Shown: in pieces, positions 1 to 9,302 of the stretch | Position numbering within the stretch: position 1 is the stretch's first letter | Layout of the letters: each line of letters starts with the position of its first letter | The notes under the pieces: generated by a model | The model's database searches: none | Told to the model about the DNA's origin: nothing | What the model saw: the letters and a program-made list of their open reading frames with translations, nothing else | Made by a program: the position numbers and the translations under genes | NCBI RefSeq assembly: GCF_040183065.1 | Contig: NC_091131.1 | Span: forward strand, 11,676,300-11,740,299 | Direction of reading: 5' to 3' | Source: Periplaneta americana | Taxonomy: Eukaryota > Arthropoda > Insecta > Blattodea > Blattidae | DNA length: 64,000 bases

Positions 1-319
1 TCATGGATAAAAATTATTTATGTGGGTCTGATTATATTTATTAATTATGAATTATTATATCCTTCCATCATCCCCTATCAATAAAAGAGCAAGCCTAACT
101 TTCGTGATTAGCATTCGCTCCTGGTTTTTACCTCTTCTTTCGTTATAAATGCGGCCATATTGCTATTGAAATATTAAATAAAATAATATTAATTTAAAAT
201 TATGTAATACGAGGAACAATCTCTTGATTGAATGTGTCATGTCGCATGGATATCCATTATATATGGTATAAAACACATTTTTTTCTAATATTTAAGAGTT
301 CAAAATTGAAAACATAATA
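1..319. other. AT-rich non-coding sequence, no gene seen
   Basis: No open frame, RNA gene or terminal repeat could be supported here. By context it lies upstream of the first visible tweek exon and is probably intronic. Confidence 0.5.
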
Positions 320-382
320 GTTGTAGGGGTTGGGATGTGTTGTCCCCCCACCACAGGAACAACACACCCCCACCCCTACAAC
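320..382. repeat. GC-rich inverted repeat (hairpin)
   Basis: Arms at 320-343 and 359-382 pair over 24 bp with two mismatches around a 15-nt loop. The left arm begins GTTGTAGGGGTTGGG. The hairpin is followed by sequence resembling a Penelope-like element terminus. The two better Penelope-like copies in this window (7831-8525 and 20905-22105) also begin with an inverted piece of their own sequence, so this hairpin may be the turn-around of a third, short copy. That link is inference. Confidence 0.75.
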
Positions 383-435
383 CGACGAATGCAAATAACA
401 GTATGCAAGATCAACAGGAACATCAGTAGTTCGTA

Positions 436-483
436 GGACACTGAAGATGACACAGAACCGGCATCGAAACGGGCCGTCTGTCT
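436..483 (+). ncRNA. candidate hammerhead-type ribozyme core, possibly from a Penelope-like element
   Basis: The order of motifs fits a type I hammerhead: GGACA (436-440), CTGAAGA (441-447), GAAAC (466-470), GTC (476-478), TGTCT (479-483). Stem I pairs 436-440 with 479-483 (four Watson-Crick pairs and one G-U). A very short stem III pairs ACGG (469-472) with CCGT (474-477), placing the predicted cleavage after C478. Stem II is the weak part: UG/CA pairing leaves a U and a C next to the core. Hammerheads with short stem III are reported from Penelope-like element termini. Activity is not shown by the sequence. Confidence 0.35.
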
Positions 484-617
484 AAGGTACATAATCTTTT
501 TTAAAAATTTTAACACTTTTAATGTGTCATTAAACAATTTTAAGTATTTTACAACTTTTTTTATGGAACTCTCTGCATCATAATCCACAGTTAATTCCCG
601 ATTTTCCACGCAAATCG

Positions 618-905
618 TCTGTAGCTGATGACTGTTTGGCCAAGCACCTGCATAGAATTGGAATATATCAGTCCCCTAACTGTCCATTGTGCAACTCAAA
701 TCAAGAAATGGATTCGGAACACCTCAAAATCTGTGCTTCAGTGGCTGACCATGACAATATCTTTGAAAAAAATTGGAGTGCAAGAGGTCAAATGACTTTA
801 TTGTCAAACGCCTGGCATTAGAAAACAACAGCAACTTGAAACCGAGTTGTTGGATAACTTTCGACGTTGGACCTCACACTCATTCTCATGTAGTTCTCAG
901 TAACT
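618..905 (+). pseudogene. 3' end fragment of an RNase H-type LINE ORF2
   Basis: The frame ending at 821 reads AKHLHRIGIYQSPNCPLCN followed by a QEMDSEHLKIC segment. This is the Cys-Cys-His-Cys zinc-knuckle-like tail found after the RNase H domain of I-type LINE polyproteins. The same architecture occurs at 13247-13725 and 14470-15090. The piece is truncated at its 5' end and has no RT or RNase H domain. A closely matching antisense copy lies at 11705-11841. It sits upstream of the first visible tweek exon, presumably in an intron, and has no host role. Confidence 0.7.
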
Positions 906-1045
906 CCCTTTCAAATGAGAAAAATTAATAACGAACAGAAATATTTTTTTTTTTGTCTTTAATAAGAGAATAGTGGTAAGACTAAGTGATTCTATGAAAG
1001 AATATAAAGATTAGATAATGTGACATTCTTTTATTTCATTGACAG

Positions 1046-1176
1046 GTCAGAAACCTCTTGTGGAGTGCAGCTTCATTACAGAATTTGAGGATCACATATT
1101 TGTAACTGTGGATGCCGAAGCATTTTTCTTCCTCCACGATCTCATAACTTCTTACGTCAAGGAAAAAGAGAGAGTG
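1046..1176 (+). CDS. tweek: tweek/BLTP1 (KIAA1109) internal exon, third from last
   Basis: The exon is bounded by an acceptor ending ...GACAG at 1045 and a donor GTATGT at 1177. Its first two bases complete a codon split with an upstream exon outside the window; it then encodes QKPLVECSFITEFEDHIF followed by a VTVDAEAFFFLHDLITSYV segment and ends in phase 0 after KEKERV. I recognise this as the conserved near-C-terminal part of tweek/BLTP1, a very large bridge-like lipid-transfer protein. Family knowledge: these rod-shaped RBG proteins move phospholipids between ER and other membranes, and Drosophila tweek is needed for synaptic-vesicle recycling. The match is from memory of the family, not a search. 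The next exon at 3640 starts in the compatible phase. The acceptor could be five bases later (GTCAG|), but 1046 keeps the reading frame open on both sides. Confidence 0.85.
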
Positions 1177-1482
1177 GTATGTATACTTATGACTTAATGA
1201 ACAATGAACAACGTGATAATCTAATTAATGTGTATCACAGCCAACTAGAATGTACGCAGCTGCTCATGTTGCAGCAGAAACTGAATTTTCAGGGTTCTCA
1301 TGTATGGCAATGTGATGCTGAATGTTCCACATAACGTGATTTCAAAAACAGGAAAAATTTACATTATACTGAGTTGATGCATACCTCACTGTACATTAAA
1401 TACTAATGTTAAATGTGCAGAAGAAAATAAGATTTCACTTGAATAAATCCAAAGATTTTTATGTATACTAATGTAATTCATA
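1177..1482 (+). other. intron 1 of tweek, 5' part
   Basis: AT-rich intronic sequence after the GTATGT donor. No element was recognised before the CT repeat. Confidence 0.7.
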
Positions 1483-1484
1483 CG

Positions 1485-1517
1485 TCTCTCTCTCTCTCTC
1501 TCTCTCTCGTGTGTGTG
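1485..1517. repeat. (CT)n-(GT)n microsatellite
   Basis: About 12 CT units run directly into GT units, then a T-run. It lies upstream of the long GT-rich minisatellite in the same tweek intron. Confidence 0.95.
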
Positions 1518-1565
1518 TTTTTTTTTTCATGAAGTGCTGTATCACAGCATGCCCCATTACGAAAG

Positions 1566-3560
1566 TGGGTGTGGGTGGGGGTGGGGATATGGGTGTAGGT
1601 GTATGTGTGTGTATGGGTGTGTGTGGGTATGAGTATGGGTGTGTGTGGGTGTATGTGGGTATGAGTATGGGTATGTGTAGGTGTGTGGGGGTGCGAGTGG
1701 GTGTGGGTGTGTGTGTGTATGGGTGTGGGTGGGTTTGTGTGGGGATGTGGGTGGGTATGTGTGTATGGGTGTGGGTGGGTTTGTGTGGGGGTATGGGTGA
1801 GTGTGGGTGAGTGTGGGTATGGGTGTGTGGGGATGTGAGTGTGGGTGGGTGTGGGTATGGGTGTGTGTGAGTGTGGGTGGGTGTGGGTATGGGTGTGTGT
1901 GGGGGTGAGTATGGGTGGGGGTGGGTAGGGGTGTGTGGGTGGGTGGGTTAGTGTGGGGTTGTGGGTATGGGTGTGTGTGGGTGGGGTTGTGGGTATGGGT
2001 GTGGGTGTGGGTATGGGTGTGTTTGGGGGTGTGGGTGGGTGTGGGTATGGGTGTGTTTGGGGGTGTGGATGTGGGTGGGTTTGAGTATGTGTGTGGGGGT
2101 GTGGGTGGGTGGGTGTGTGTGTATGGATGTGGGTGAGTGGGTGTGGGTATGGGTGTGTATGGGTGCGTGGGTGGTTATGGGTGGGGGTGGATATGGGTGT
2201 GTGGGTGGGTGTGGGTATGGGTGGTTTTGTGTGGGGTTGTGGATATAGGTGTGGGTATGGGTGGGTATGGGTATGGGTGTGGGTGGGTGTGTGTATGGGT
2301 GTGTTTCGGGTGTGGGAGGTGTGGGTATGTGTGTGGGGGTGTGGGTATGGGTGTGTATGGGGGTATGGGTGGGGGTGGGTGTGGGTATGGGTGTGTGTGA
2401 GTGTGGGTGGGTGTGGGTATGGGTGTGTGTGGGGGTATGGGTGGGGGTGGGTGTGAGTATGGGTGGGTGTGGGTATAGGTGTGTGTGGGGGTATGGGTGG
2501 GGTAGATGTGGGTATGAGTGGGTGTGGGTATGGGTGTGTGTGGGTATGGGTGAGTGTGTGTGGGTGTGGGTATGGGTGTGTGTGGGGGTGAGTGTGTGTG
2601 GGTGGGTGTGGGTATGGGTGTGTGTGGGGGTGAGTATGGGTGGGGGTGGGTAGGGGTGTGTGGGTGGGTGGGTTTGTGTGGGGTTGTGGGTATGGGTGTG
2701 TGTGGGTGGGGTTGTGGGTATGGGTGTGGGTGGGTGTGGGTATGGGTGTGTTTGGGGGTGTGGATGTGGGTGGGTTTGGGTATGTGTGTGGGGGTGTGGA
2801 TGTGGGTGGGTTTGGGTATGTGTGTGGGGGTGTGGGTGGGTGGGTGTGTGTGTATGGGTGTTGGTGAGTGGGTGTGGGTATGTGTGTGTATGGGTGCGTG
2901 GGTGGTTATGGGTGGGGGTGGATATGGGTGTGTGGGTGGGTGTGGGTATGGGTGGTTTTGTGTGGGGTTGTGGATATAGGTGTGGGTGGGTGTGGGTATG
3001 GGTGGGTGTGTGTATGGGTATGGGTGTGGGTGGGTGTGTGTATGGGTGTGTTTGGAGTGTGGGTATGTGTGTGGGGGTGTGGGTATGGGTGTTTGTGGGG
3101 TGTGTGTATGGATGGGGGTGGGTTTGTGTGGGTGGGTGTGGGAATGGGTGGGGGTGTGTGTATGGGTGTGGGTGGGAATTTGGGTGTGTGGGTGTGGGTG
3201 GGAGTTTGGGTGTGTGTGTGGGGGTGTGTGGGTATGGGTGGGTGTGGGTGGGGGTGTGGGTATGGTTGTGTGTGGGAGTGTGGGTATGGGTGTGTGGGTA
3301 GGTGTGTGTGGGGGTGTGGGTATGGATGTGTGTGTGGGGTTGTGGGTGGGGGTGTGTGTATGGGTGTGGGTGGGAGTTTGGGTGTGTGGGTATGGGTGGG
3401 TGTGGGGGTGTGTGTGTATGGGTATGGGTGTGGGTGGGAGTATGGGTGGGGGTGTGTGTGGGTATGGGTGTGTGCGTGTGGGTGTGGGTATGTGTGTATG
3501 TGGGTGTGTGTGCGTTTGCGTGTGGGCAGTCAGTGTGTGTAGTTGTGGGTGCGTGTGTGT
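1566..3560 (+). repeat. G-rich GT minisatellite inside tweek intron 1
   Basis: Nearly 2 kb of the + strand is G and T only, built from short variants of GGGTGTGGGTATGGGTG. Thousands of closely spaced G-runs of three or more give high quadruplex-forming potential on the coding strand. All long frames through it, on either strand, are low-complexity artefacts (Gly/Val/Trp/Cys on +, His/Pro/Thr on -). An internal copy of about 350 bp is duplicated with an offset near 727 bp (about 1905-2260 and 2629-2985). The motif is not the insect telomere repeat TTAGG. The array ends about 80 bp before the acceptor of the next exon. Confidence 0.95.
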
Positions 3561-3639
3561 GTCTCTCTCTCATGCTTGCTTGTTATAACTGTCACTCTAC
3601 TCAGTCATCTTTGATAACTGTTGCACAAACTTTCGGCAG

Positions 3640-3854
3640 ACCGGTTCTGTGAGTGGAGGTGCAAGGGCTGTGAGCCCTGACCCTGACAGCAGGCGTGGCA
3701 GGGACGCCTCTGGCAGTGCGAGTGGAGGAATGGGCGCAAGTGGTGCCACGAGTGATGAAGAGAGAAAACGCAAAGCTTTCGACCCAGCCGAGATGTTCAC
3801 CAAAGACTGGAGAAATTATCACTGCAAGACTTGGCACCTGGAGCCCACTGTGAG
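3640..3854 (+). CDS. tweek: tweek/BLTP1 penultimate exon
   Basis: The acceptor is ...TTCGGCAG at 3639 and the donor GTGAGG at 3855, with codon AG|G split across the following intron. The first part encodes a Gly/Ser/Arg-rich low-complexity linker (about 42 residues, including SGSASGGMGASGATSDEE). The second part encodes KAFDPAEMFTKDWRNYHC then KTWHLEPTVR. The KDW...CKTWHLEPTVR block is conserved in the C-terminus of BLTP1 proteins and runs straight into the last exon at 8649. Starting at 3640 keeps phase 0 with the exon ending at 1176. The polypyrimidine tract before the acceptor is modest, because the GT minisatellite ends just upstream. The linker is probably lineage-specific; I cannot tell without alignment. 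Confidence 0.88.
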
Positions 3855-3870
3855 GTGAGGCATGCAGTTC

Positions 3871-4010
3871 ATCTTGGCTTGTTGCTTAGTCAACTGTCCG
3901 AAGACAGGGCTGGGCCTCATAAGTGATACCAACAAGGCAACTAGGCCAAGAGAAATAGGGTAGGATGGCGAGTTCCTTTCCCCCTCCATTACATACATCA
4001 TAGCTTAATT
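3871..4010 (+). repeat. dispersed repeat, unnamed family
   Basis: This block contains GTCCGAAGACAGG followed by AAGTGATACCAACAAGGC. It matches the reverse complement of 28140-28280, including the run leading to AGTTCCTTTCCCCC. Two copies in opposite orientation in one window indicate an interspersed element, of class unknown. Confidence 0.7.
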
Positions 4011-4179
4011 ACTGAAAATTATCCTGTCCACTACTGCATGCACAGCAGACAAGTTCTCTGCAGCTTTAAATGACAGATTTGGAGAGCACATCCTCTCTGG
4101 AAACTTGTAACTCCTTGCTCACCAAATCAGAGTTCACTACATATTTGTCTGTGGGGAAAAGTAAAATGTGCAGTATATA

Positions 4180-4768
4180 CTGGGTGTTCAGTTCAAAATG
4201 TGTCTTGGCTCGCTGTATGCCGTCATGTGGCTAGCTGATGAGCCTAGAGAATTCAATCTTCCTACACTTCCGCAGCTCAGGTGTATAATCTCAGAGGCAG
4301 AGAATTGGCTAGCAAGTACGGCGTTCATTCTGAACAGTACGTGCTGATACATACGGTAACGCCGGTAGTGGCAGGAATGTGAACTGTTTGGAAATATGTA
4401 CTGTCGGGATATGGGGAGAGGGTTAAGACGATTACTTATGTATTTGTTGACATTAACTTCGACGGTCAACATGGACACGGAGCATTTGATTTGTATTGTG
4501 GAATGTTACCGTATGCAACCGATGATAACAAATACCCTGCGTACGACTTGCCGGCGCAAAACACAGTTCGAAAGAGGTTATGGTAGCACACAGACCGTAC
4601 AGACTGCCATCTGTTGCTACGACGTTCAAGTTATACCGTACACGTTCTCAAGTTCAGATTGAACGCCTTGAATAATAGGCAACTTCTCTAACATATAAGC
4701 TGAAACTCACTTCAAATCGGTGACCCAACAACAGTGACGTCATGACACACTTTGAAATGAACACCCAG
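4180..4768. mobile_element. non-autonomous TA-flanked DNA transposon (Tc1/mariner-like MITE)
   Basis: Terminal inverted repeats CTGGGTGTTCAGTTCAAAAT and, on the reverse strand at the right end, CTGGGTGTTCATTTCAAAGT are flanked by TA at 4178-4179 and 4769-4770. No transposase is recognisable in the 589-bp interior; short open frames on both strands are taken as chance. Confidence 0.85.
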
Positions 4769-4887
4769 TACTGACATGGCTCATGCATGCTTAATGAATT
4801 GAATTCAGTAATCGTGTTATAGAGCATTTCACAAGAAGAATTTACAAAAATATTTCACAATAAAATGAAACTTGTATTGCCACTATT

Positions 4888-5414
4888 GAGAAACTTTTAT
4901 CATCCAGTCTGCTGTCGAAAAATCTGAAAGTTAGAATTTATAAAACAGTTATATTACCGGTTGTTCTGTATGGTTGTGAAACTTGCACTCTCACTTTGAG
5001 AGAGGAACAGATTAAGGGTGTTTGAGAATAAGGTGCTTAGGAAAATATTTGGGGGTAAGAGGGATGAGGTTACAGGAGAATGGAGAAAGTTACACAACAC
5101 AGAACTGCACGCATTGTATTCTTCACCTGGCGTAATTAGGAACATTAAATCCAGACTTTGAGATGGGCAGGCCATGTAGCACGTATGGCGAATCCAGAAA
5201 TGCATATAGAGTGTTAGTTGGGAGGCCGGAGGGAAAAAGATCTTTAGGGAGGCCGAGACGTAGATGGGAAGAAAATATTAAACTGGATTTGAGGGAGGTG
5301 GAATGTGATATAGGGACTGGATTAATCTTGCTCAGGATAGGGACCGATGGCAGGCTTATGTGAGGGCTGCAATGAACCTCCGGGTTCCTTAAAAGCCAGT
5401 AAGTAAGTAAGGAA
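4888..5414 (+). pseudogene. 5'-truncated LINE, C-terminal endonuclease-RT ORF remnant
   Basis: The + strand encodes, with at least two frameshifts, the tail of a reverse-transcriptase polyprotein: SSSLLSKNLKVRIYK-like start, LYGCET, a GRPEGKRSLGRPRRRWEEN segment and a degenerate end. The 3' end is AAAAGCCAG followed by (TAAG)n, a microsatellite tail shared by the copies at 9098, 24368 and 25059. A perfect 14-bp target-site duplication GTATTGCCACTATT flanks it (4874-4887 and 5415-5428), proving one insertion event. It lies in tweek intron 2 in sense orientation. Confidence 0.9.
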
Positions 5415-5476
5415 GTATTGCCACTATTAGACATTGCTTTCAACATCTCTTATGATATTATTAAGTGACTTTACAA

Positions 5477-6022
5477 TCAGGGCGTTAAAAAAGCATTCAG
5501 TATTCTGAAAGGTGGTAGTTTTCCTCAAAGCTAGGAAAGCTAGGAGAAAGTCTAATAGACATGGGTTCTAAAATTAAATTTTATACAAAACAAGGACTTT
5601 GAAATTTGTGTATCCCATCGGAAATTCAGTAAACAAAAGGGTAAGAATATGTGCAGTCATTTGGCTCTGTATACTCAATTAGAAAGAAGGAAAGACTCAC
5701 AGGAGAAGGTATACATATTGTTCTTATAATATCAATTTCAAAGCTCTTGTTTCGTAGAAAATTTTATTTTAGGACCCATGTTTATTAGAGTTTTTTTTCT
5801 TGTTTTGATGAATATTAATACCTCTCAGAATCAGAATATTGAGTGCTCTCTCTCTCACTCACTTTTAAATCTCATTGTTCATCTCCTGTGATGTTGATGA
5901 ACAAGTACTGATATCTCGGAAGATATTAATTTTAGGATCCATGTTTATTATACATTGTTGTCTTGTTTTGATGAACACTACTAACTTCTCAAAATACTGA
6001 TTTTTTTTTTTTACCTGCTGCC
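5477..6022. mobile_element. degenerate fold-back element, relative of 12165-12984
   Basis: The left end (CAGGGCGTTAAAAAAG then TCAGTATTCTGA) is inverted at the right end (TCAAAATACTGA then a T-run). The interior shares ACCCATGTTTATTAGA with 12900-12920. The right arm segment beginning near 5770 is repeated near 5935, so this copy carries an internal duplication. Termini are approximate. Confidence 0.5.
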
Positions 6023-6753
6023 TATAGGTAAAAATGATGTTAAGATAGAGGGATCTAGATTGCTGGAAGTTATAGCTTGTTATGCAGTCATGAAACGTAG
6101 ATTCCAGTACACACAGGAACTACCGGCATTGTGTGAATTGTGTTGTCCTGTTAAAAATATCTGTAGAATTTTATTAACCTCTTACTTAAAATTATCTCAC
6201 ATTCAAATAACACACAGGTTAAGATAAAAGAAATATCGATTGCTACAAGTTAATATTGCTTAACAAGAGTTTCTTTCTTTAGTTAAGCACACTTTTTTTT
6301 TTCAGTTTGTTGTGTTAAAAAGGTTGCAAAGGATTCTGTGTTTGTAGCACTTTTTTCACTAATGGCTGAATTATGTTTTTGAGAATAATGAATTTCATCC
6401 AGTACTTGATAAATTATTTCATTTATATATGTACATTTGCATATTGAGTTTTTTGCTTTAAAGAACTCGTACTGTTCTCTTCAAAATGTAAATCGGCCTA
6501 ATCATCATTCCCAATTTTTCCATGGGATTTCGGCACAAGCTTCGTTTGTGTATCGCATTTTGTGCACTGTTACAAAGAAGAAAAGTGGAAATATCATTTT
6601 GTGGGTTGGACCATTTGTGCGCTGAGTGCCTCATATATAAATTACACATACTGTATAGGTACTGTGCATATATCTGTTGTAATGAATATTTTGCACCATC
6701 CATACTAAACCTCTGAAGCAAACACACTATGCAACATAGCTATTTCTTAAATA

Positions 6754-7416
6754 CAGTAGAACCCCGATTATCCGTCACCCTATTAACCGATTGGTAGATT
6801 ATCCGACTGTCTATTTCTCGCTCTTTTTTTTCTTCAGAAATAAATCATTTATATGAACTACTGTTTTGTACATCATATTAGTAGGTTCTACATATGTTTT
6901 TGCTAGAGAATGATATTACAAGCCTTTATTGTTACACAGGATTGTCTACTGTTCTAATTGCCGTTCTATAATACAACATTGTATATAAAATGACATGTCT
7001 TCCATGGGTGTTAACAGAAAACGTGTTGTGCTAAGTATTGAAAAAATGAAAATAATTGAATGGTTTGAGAAAGAGAAACTGTGGCTCATCGCCCATCAGA
7101 ATACGAGATTGGAGTTACAACTACGCAATTTAATAAAAAACAAGGATAAAATGTAAAAAAGAATGTAAATCTACAACATGAGACCTCTTTTATTCCTATC
7201 TTTCCTGAGACTCATTACAAAGAGCTTTCTTGCCCCTTAAAAATCCGTCGTTGACAACCAGACTTAAATTAGTGAACTTCTGATCCACTACCTAGTGAGT
7301 TAAATACAAGACCATGGAGGAAATTACAAAATCTTTCACGATAAGGATTATCCGATTTTTTGTATAAACCGTTCAGTCCATCCCCTTCATTACCACAGAT
7401 AATAGAGGTTCTACTG
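6754..7416. mobile_element. pogo/Tigger-like DNA transposon remnant
   Basis: The termini CAGTAGAACCCCGATTATCC (left) and CAGTAGAACCTCTATTATCT (right, reverse strand) are flanked by TA at 6752-6753 and 7417-7418. This CAGTAGAACC-type terminus is typical of the pogo/Tigger branch of Tc1/mariner. The 663-bp copy keeps a piece of transposase at 7004-7156. Confidence 0.88.
7004..7156 (+). pseudogene. pogo/Tigger transposase N-terminal helix-turn-helix remnant
   Basis: From ATG at 7004 the frame reads MGVNRKRVVLSIEKMKIIEW and then FEKEKLWLIAH. This resembles the pipsqueak/CENP-B-type DNA-binding start of pogo transposases (KRKVLSLEDKLKII... pattern). A +1 shift gives EYEIGVTTTQF, and the original frame returns with RNLIKNKDKM, so at least two indels break the domain. 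No DDE catalytic region is present, so the element cannot mobilise itself. The assignment rests on the N-terminal pattern plus the matching terminal repeats. Confidence 0.65.
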
Positions 7417-7830
7417 TATATGACAGATAAAGAGTGTAAATTTGTAGGAATAGAAAGTTGAGGCAAATGATAGTTTATATGGAAAACTAGTATTCCGTCT
7501 TACCACTGTAGTGTTGAATGCCCTATCTATATATTTGTCCATCTGTCTCAGAAACTTTCTACTTACTTACATATCACCATTTTGTATTATTATTATTTTT
7601 TTTCAAATGACTCACTAATATTGTATGAAAAATTGTTAAATTTGATGTGCATCATTCTCAGTTATGGACTCAGATACTGAATACATGAACTTAGAAGAAA
7701 TTGCTGCATTTAGACTGACATGCACAGAAGATGGAATTAAAAAAAATTCGTAATAGCATCACAGTACTTTTTTAGAATGGTAAAGTGAAATGGATCAGGA
7801 ACACTTATTAAAATGTGCCAAATTAACAGA

Positions 7831-8525
7831 TTCGGAATATGTATGGTAAGACTTTCCTGTGCTAAATTTCAACGTACCTCGTTTAACATGTTTCAACCTA
7901 TTTATGGGTCATCTTCAGAACTGGTCATTGTTGGTCTTGGCGCCACTTGTTCTGTTTCCTGTGAGGGTGTGTTCCTGTGGTATAGCGTAGAGTCAAAGAG
8001 AGTGTGTGTTTTGAAGTTGAGTTGTGTGTTGAGAATTTCGTTGAGGTGTGTTTTTGTGTGTCTGCAGATCGTTTCAAACACGTTACAAAGAACACGTCAC
8101 AGCCATAACAAAATTACAAAACACCTCCACATATGCAGAACACATCACAAATGCTAACCACACCCACAGAGACATCAACACAGACAAGAAAATACTACAC
8201 ATCCAACCAAAAAGCCGGAAACTAAACACATGAGAACAATATGAAATTTACAGACACACAAAAACACACCCCAACGAAATTCTCAACACACAACTCAACT
8301 TCAAAACACACACACACTCTTTGACTCTACACTATACCACAGGAACACACCCTCACAGGAAACAGAACAAATGGCGCCAAGACCAACAACGACCAGTTCT
8401 GAAGATGACCCATAAATAGGTCGAAACATGTAAACGAGGTACATTGAAATTTAACACATTAAAGTCTTACCATACATATTCCGAAGTGATACAGTGTTAA
8501 AAGTTGTGTAATCAAGATGTATGTA
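7831..8525 (+). mobile_element. Penelope-like retroelement, truncated palindromic copy
   Basis: The copy lies in tweek intron 2 and is flanked by a perfect 12-bp duplication CAAATTAACAGA (7819-7830 and 8526-8537). It has two parts: an antisense piece of the element's 3' end (7831 to about 8065) and a sense piece (about 8066-8525) that contains the same end in the other orientation. The sense part encodes the C-terminal tail of a GIY-YIG endonuclease region: SFQTRYKEHVTAITKLQN, later HIQPKSRKLNT and a stop before EQYEIYRHTKTHPN. The catalytic GIY-YIG start is missing here but present in the copy at 20905-22105. Confidence 0.85.
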
Positions 8526-8537
8526 CAAATTAACAGA

Positions 8538-8648
8538 ACTGATTAAATTTTCTTGGAAACGAACCTCCATTGCAGATAAGTTTAGAATGACGACAAAATG
8601 TAAAATGAGACAACCCCATTCTTCTTATGCGTGTGTAACACATTTCAG
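8538..8648 (+). other. end of tweek intron 2
   Basis: Unremarkable intronic sequence ending in the acceptor CATTTCAG at 8648. The adjoining frame is open only by chance. Confidence 0.6.
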
Positions 8649-8880
8649 GCTGCTGTCATGGGCTGGCAAAAGTATAGAGCCATATGGAGTGGACTACATC
8701 CTGCAGAAACTGGGGTTCTCTCACGCACGAACAACGATTCCCAAGTGGATGCAGCGAGGGTTCATGGATCCGCTAGATAAAGTACTGGCTGTGCTGATGT
8801 TGAGGATGATCACCGTGGTGAGGGAAGAACCACCGGCAAGTGAAGGTGATTCTGACAGGAAGAGGACGGACGGGAAGTAG
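8649..8880 (+). CDS. tweek: tweek/BLTP1 terminal coding exon
   Basis: The first base completes the split Arg codon from 3854. The exon encodes LLSWAGKSIEPYGVDYILQ, then KLGFSHARTTIPKWMQRGF and MDPLDKVLAVLMLRMI, followed by a short hydrophilic tail VVREEPPASEGDSDRKRTDGK and a TAG stop at 8878-8880. The ARTTIPKWxQRGxMDPLDKVL block is the signature C-terminal end of tweek/KIAA1109 proteins, which end in a similar short charged tail. The protein therefore finishes close to the usual family end. The family acts as a membrane-bridging phospholipid conduit. Three intact exons with correct phases and splice signals argue that this is a functional gene, not a pseudogene; the rest lies before the window. 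Confidence 0.92.
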
Positions 8881-9097
8881 AAGTATTAAGTTAACATACT
8901 ATCTGATAGTAATAAGTTCTCCCTTGCTAAGATTAACCTTTCTGCTGGAGATGAAGTTTCATGAATGACGTGTTTTGTATGTATATATTTACACACGCAA
9001 AGATTAAATGTAGAAAAGAGAGACTTATATTTAGAGCCTGAATTTATATGTACTGAAAGTTAATATTTTTATTCAGTAAATTTTATAAACTTTTTTT
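8881..9097 (+). other. probable start of tweek 3' UTR
   Basis: AT-rich sequence directly after the stop codon with no recognised repeat. No confident poly(A) site was identified before the LINE fragment at 9098, so the UTR end is unknown. Confidence 0.45.
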
Positions 9098-9302
9098 GAA
9101 CTTAGTTGGGAGGCCGGAGGGGAAAAGACCTTTGGGGAGGCCGAGACGTAGATGGGAGGATAATATTAAAATGGATTTAAGGGAGGTGGGATATGATGAT
9201 TGAGATGGATTAATCTTGCACAGAATAGGGACCAATGGCAGGCTTATGTGAGGGCGGCAATGAACCTCCGGGTTCCTTAAAAGCCAGTAAGTAAGTAAGT
9301 AA
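9098..9302 (+). pseudogene. short 3' LINE fragment with (TAAG)n tail
   Basis: It begins at TTAGTTGGGAGGCCGGAGGG and encodes LVGRPEGKRPLGRPRRRW and the following end of the same LINE ORF as 4888-5414, broken by a stop. It ends in AAGCCAG(TAAG)n. A Harbinger-like element was later inserted exactly in the tail. Confidence 0.85.

Noticed and set aside
1566..3560. Telomeric or subtelomeric repeat
   Set aside because: Motif is irregular GGGTGTGGGTATG-type, not TTAGG, and it lies between two exons of a gene.
1511..3652. Long Gly/Val/Cys/Trp-rich frames on + and a 541-codon His/Pro/Thr frame on -
   Set aside because: Products of GT-rich tandem repeat in all frames; no codon structure or homology, and the region is intronic.
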